Of a stretch of 64,000 nt of DNA, positions 59,640 to 64,000 are shown in pieces. Below the pieces are notes generated by a model. The model ran no database searches. It was given only the letters and a program-made list of their open reading frames with translations, and was not told the DNA's origin. Location of the stretch: assembly GCA_030063045.1 (NCBI GenBank), contig JAQSEB010000179.1, positions 558,001 through 622,000 of the forward strand. The letters run 5' to 3'. A program made the position numbers and the translations under genes. Origin of the DNA: Pratylenchus scribneri. Its lineage: Eukaryota > Nematoda > Chromadorea > Rhabditida > Pratylenchidae. The stretch's first letter is position 1, and every line of letters starts with the position of its first letter.

Positions 59640-62600
59640 GGGTTGCTTGAAAAAACATTTTTTACTATTCCAACACTAGGAATTTTTTGCATATTTTAGG
59701 TTTGCTTAGAAATTTTTTAGGGTTGCTTGAAAAAACATTTTTTACTATCCCAACACTAGGAATTTTTTGCATATTTTAGGTTTGCTTAGAAATTTTTTTG
59801 GGTTGCTTGAAAAAACATTTTTTACTATCCCAACACTAGGAATTTTTTGCATATTTTAGGTTTGCTTAGAAATTTTTTTGGGTTGCTTGAAAAAACATTT
59901 TTTACAATTCTTTCTTAGCTATTTTTTTGCATATTTTAGGTTCGCTTAGAAATTTTTTAGGGTTGCTTGAAAAAACATTTTTTACTATCCCAACACTAGG
60001 AATTTTTTGCATATTTTAGGTTCGCTTAGAAATTTTTTTGGGTTGCTTGAAAAAACATTTTTTACTATTCCAACACTAGGAATTTTTTGCATATTTTAGG
60101 TTCGCTTAGAAATTTTTTAGGGTTGCTTGAAAAAACATTTTTTACTATTCCAACACTATTTGCATATTTTAGGTTCGCTTAGAAATTTTTTAGGGTTGCT
60201 TGAAAAAACATTTTTTACTATCCCAACACTAGGAATTTTTTGCATATTTTAGGTTCGCTTAGAAATTTTTTAGGGTTGCTTGAAAAAACATTTTTTACTA
60301 TCCCAACACTAGGAATTTTTTGCATATTTTAGGTTCGCTTAGAAATTTTTTAGGGTTGCTTGAAAAAACATTTTTTACTATCCCAACACTAGGAATTTTT
60401 TGCATATTTTAGGTTCGCTTAGAAATTTTTTAGGGTTGCTTGAAAAAACATTTTTTACTATCCCAACACTAGGAATTTTTTGCATATTTTAGGTTCGCTT
60501 AGAAATTTTTTAGGGTTGCTTGAAAAAACATTTTTTACTATCCCAACACTAGGAATTTTTTGCATATTTTAGGTTCGCTTAGAAATTTTTTTGGGTTGCT
60601 TGAAAAAACATTTTTTACTATTCCAACACTAGGAATTTTTTGCATATTTTAGGTTTGCTTAGAAATTTTTTAGGGTTGCTTGAAAAAACATTTTTTACTA
60701 TCCCAACACTAGGAATTTTTTGCATATTTTAGGTTTGCTTAGAAATTTTTTTGGGTTGCTTGAAAAAACATTTTTTACTATCCCAACACTAGGAATTTTT
60801 TGCATATTTTAGGTTTGCTTAGAAATTTTTTTGGGTTGCTTGAAAAAACATTTTTTACTATCCCAACACTAGGAATTTTTTGCATATTTTAGGTTCGCTT
60901 AGAAATTTTTTAGGGTTGCTTGAAAAAACATTTTTTACTATCCCAACACTAGGAATTTTTTGCATATTTTAGGTTCGCTTAGAAATTTTTTAGGGTTGCT
61001 TGAAAAAACATTTTTTACTATCCCAACACTAGGAATTTTTTGCATATTTTAGGTTCGCTTAGAAATTTTTTAGGGTTGCTTGAAAAAACATTTTTTACTA
61101 TCCCAACACTAGGAATTTTTTGCATATTTTAGGTTCGCTTAGAAATTTTTTAGGGTTGCTTGAAAAAACATTTTTTACTATCCCAACACTAGGAATTTTT
61201 TGCATATTTTAGGTTCGCTTAGAAATTTTTTAGGGTTGCTTGAAAAAACATTTTTTACTATCCCAACACTAGGAATTTTTTGCATATTTTAGGTTCGCTT
61301 AGAAATTTTTTAGGGTTGCTTGAAAAAACATTTTTTACTATCCCAACACTAGGAATTTTTTGCATATTTTAGGTTCGCTTAGAAATTTTTTTGGGTTGCT
61401 TGAAAAAACATTTTTTACTATCCCAACACTAGGAATTTTTTGCATATTTTAGGTTCGCTTAGAAATTTTTTAGGGTTGCTTGAAAAAACATTTTTTACTA
61501 TCCCAACACTAGGAATTTTTTGCATATTTTAGGTTCGCTTAGAAATTTTTTAGGGTTGCTTGAAAAAACATTTTTTACTATCCCAACACTAGGAATTTTT
61601 TGCATATTTTAGGTTCGCTTAGAAATTTTTTAAGGGTTGTTTGAAAAAACATTTTTTACAATTCTTTCTTAGCTAATTTTTTGCATATTTTAGGTTCGCT
61701 TAGAAATTTTTTTGGGTTGCTTGAAAAAACATTTTTTACAATTCTTTCTTAGCTAATTTTTTGCATATTTTAGGTTCGCTTAGAAATTTTTTTGGGTTGC
61801 TTGAAAAAACATTTTTTACTATTCCAACACTATTTGCATATTTTAGGTTCGCTTAGAAATTTTTTAGGGTTGCTTGAAAAAACATTTTTTACTATTCCAA
61901 CACTATTTGCATATTTTAGGTTCGCTTAGAAATTTTTTAGGGTTGCTTGAAAAAACATTTTTTACTATTCCAACACTATTTGCATATTTTAGGTTCGCTT
62001 AGAAATTTTTTAGGGTTGCTTGAAAAAACATTTTTTACTATTCCAACACTATTTGCATATTTTAGGTTCGCTTAGAAATTTTTTAGGGTTGCTTGAAAAA
62101 ACATTTTTTACTATCCCAACACTAGGAATTTTTTGCATATTTTAGGTTCGCTTAGAAATTTTTTAGGGTTGCTTGAAAAAACATTTTTTACTATCCCAAC
62201 ACTAGGAATTTTTTGCATATTTTAGGTTCGCTTAGAAATTTTTTAGGGTTGCTTGAAAAAACATTTTTTACAATTCTTTCTTAGCTAATTTTTTGCATAT
62301 TTTAGGTTCGCTTAGAAATTTTTTTGGGTTGCTTGAAAAAACATTTTTTACAATTCTTTCTTAGCTAATTTTTTGCATATTTTAGGTTCGCTTAGAAATT
62401 TTTTTGGGTTGCTTGAAAAAACATTTTTTACTATTCCAACACTATTTGCATATTTTAGGTTCGCTTAGAAATTTTTTAGGGTTGCTTGAAAAAACATTTT
62501 TTACTATTCCAACACTATTTGCATATTTTAGGTTCGCTTAGAAATTTTTTAGGGTTGCTTGAAAAAACATTTTTTACTATTCCAACACTATTTGCATATT

Positions 62601-63300
62601 TTAGGTTCGCTTAGAAATTTTTTAGGGTTGCTTGAAAAAACATTTTTTACTATCCCAACACTAGGAATTTTTTGCATATTTTAGGTTCGCTTAGAAATTT
62701 TTTAGGGTTGCTTGAAAAAACATTTTTTACTATCCCAACACTAGGAATTTTTTGCATATTTTAGGTTCGCTTAGAAATTTTTTAGGGTTGCTTGAAAAAA
62801 CATTTTTTACTATCCCAACACTAGGAATTTTTTGCATATTTTAGGTTCGCTTAGAAATTTTTTAGGGTTGCTTGAAAAAACATTTTTTACTATCCCAACA
62901 CTAGGAATTTTTTGCATATTTTAGGTTCGCTTAGAAATTTTTTAGGGTTGCTTGAAAAAACATTTTTTACTATCCCAACACTAGGAATTTTTTGCATATT
63001 TTAGGTTCGCTTAGAAATTTTTTTGGGTTGCTTGAAAAAACATTTTTTACTATTCCAACACTAGGAATTTTTTGCATATTTTAGGTTTGCTTAGAAATTT
63101 TTTAGGGTTGCTTGAAAAAACATTTTTTACTATCCCAACACTAGGAATTTTTTGCATATTTTAGGTTTGCTTAGAAATTTTTTTGGGTTGCTTGAAAAAA
63201 CATTTTTTACTATCCCAACACTAGGAATTTTTTGCATATTTTAGGTTTGCTTAGAAATTTTTTTGGGTTGCTTGAAAAAACATTTTTTACTATCCCAACA
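59640..63300. repeat. Right-end higher-order pattern with triple TTTGCTT units
   Basis: Triplets of adjacent units carrying GGTTTGCTTAG instead of GGTTCGCTTAG occur at about 59700-59870, 60655-60825 and 63085-63255. Each is preceded by a TATTCC unit. Runs of the 73-bp variant (CACTATTTGCAT) occur at about 61828-62050 and 62445-62590. Units with GGCGCTTAG (2-bp deletion) cluster at 58748 and 59225-59382. These show duplication of multi-unit blocks independent of R1-R3. Confidence 0.8.
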
Positions 63301-64000
63301 CTAGGAATTTTTTGCATATTTTAGGTTCGCTTAGAAATTTTTTAGGGTTGCTTGAAAAAACATTTTTTACTATCCCAACACTAGGAATTTTTTGCATATT
63401 TTAGGTTCGCTTAGAAATTTTTTAGGGTTGCTTGAAAAAACATTTTTTACTATCCCAACACTAGGAATTTTTTGCATATTTTAGGTTCGCTTAGAAATTT
63501 TTTAGGGTTGCTTGAAAAAACATTTTTTACTATCCCAACACTAGGAATTTTTTGCATATTTTAGGTTCGCTTAGAAATTTTTTAGGGTTGCTTGAAAAAA
63601 CATTTTTTACTATCCCAACACTAGGAATTTTTTGCATATTTTAGGTTCGCTTAGAAATTTTTTAGGGTTGCTTGAAAAAACATTTTTTACTATCCCAACA
63701 CTAGGAATTTTTTGCATATTTTAGGTTCGCTTAGAAATTTTTTAGGGTTGCTTGAAAAAACATTTTTTACTATCCCAACACTAGGAATTTTTTGCATATT
63801 TTAGGTTCGCTTAGAAATTTTTTTGGGTTGCTTGAAAAAACATTTTTTACTATCCCAACACTAGGAATTTTTTGCATATTTTAGGTTCGCTTAGAAATTT
63901 TTTAGGGTTGCTTGAAAAAACATTTTTTACTATCCCAACACTAGGAATTTTTTGCATATTTTAGGTTCGCTTAGAAATTTTTTAGGGTTGCTTGAAAAAA

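Larger units (their letters stand above)
28872..64000. repeat. 80-bp satellite DNA, major array (about 439 units, runs off the window)
   Basis: An unbroken head-to-tail array. The constant part contains TTGCATATTTTAGGTTCGCT, TAGAAATTTTTT, GGGTTGCTTGAAAAAACATT and TTTTA. The next 20 or so bases are one of two cassettes of equal length: CAATTCTTTCTTAGCTAA or CTATCCCAACACTAGGAA. A second two-state site reads TTTTTTAGGG or TTTTTTTGGG. Units are almost identical, with rare changes used as markers. From about 59,600 onward the second cassette dominates, and TATTCC, GGTTTGCTT and a 73-bp deletion variant (CACTATTTGCAT) appear. No reading frame of length survives. The array probably forms heterochromatin; a centromeric role is possible but unshown. 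Confidence 0.98.

Noticed and set aside
28872..64000. CRISPR-like array of constant repeats with alternating spacers
   Set aside because: The supposed spacers are only two sequences repeated hundreds of times, there are no cas genes, and the host is a eukaryote. It is satellite DNA.

Overview
The window reads as nuclear DNA of a nematode, most likely a plant-parasitic tylenchid such as a root-knot nematode, although the species cannot be fixed from the sequence. The DNA is AT-rich. Genes are split by many short introns of about 40-55 bp that begin GT and end in T-rich AG acceptors (TTTTCAG, TTTTAG, TTTAAAG). The gene content fits a nematode: an F-box/leucine-rich protein, an Argonaute-type PAZ fragment, a two-gene PIF/Harbinger transposon and BEL/Pao fragments. 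No rRNA, tRNA or CRISPR was seen.

Layout. 284-6667 (+) is a 13-exon gene for a secreted-then-anchored acidic protein: signal peptide, long Glu/Thr-rich ectodomain, SEA domain with an intact self-cleavage motif, one transmembrane helix and a cytoplasmic tail. One of its introns holds a 24-bp minisatellite. 8032-9614 is a short array of an 80-bp satellite, ended by an 852-bp hAT-type non-autonomous element with an 8-bp target duplication. 10628-11588 is a long foldback element whose loop carries CCCTAA-like blocks. 12080-13905 holds low-complexity Pro/Thr-rich coding sequence around a palindromic 172-bp tandem repeat. 14718-16666 is a 10-exon F-box gene. 17544-19895 holds two small, highly charged unknown genes with frame problems.

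20896-28653 is mostly minus strand. It contains an orphan PAZ-domain reading frame, a palindromic MITE, an intact five-exon Harbinger transposase with its BESS-like partner protein, two tail-to-tail BEL/Pao gag fragments with one LTR, a divergent TBP (TATA-binding protein) homologue that runs into that LTR, a 106-residue coiled-coil gene and a reading frame broken only by two TGA codons.

28872 to the window end, more than half of the window, is one continuous 80-bp satellite array of about 439 units that runs off the right edge. Each unit has a constant part of about 55 bp plus one of two interchangeable cassettes, and there are multi-kilobase higher-order repeats (shifts of 7,199 and 5,837 bp) traceable by rare marker mutations.

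The genes do not form a pathway. The window looks like a gene-to-satellite transition zone in which transposons, decaying genes and satellites are interleaved. The most unusual items are the two-cassette satellite with its higher-order structure, the TBP-like gene cut by an LTR, and the orphan PAZ frame.
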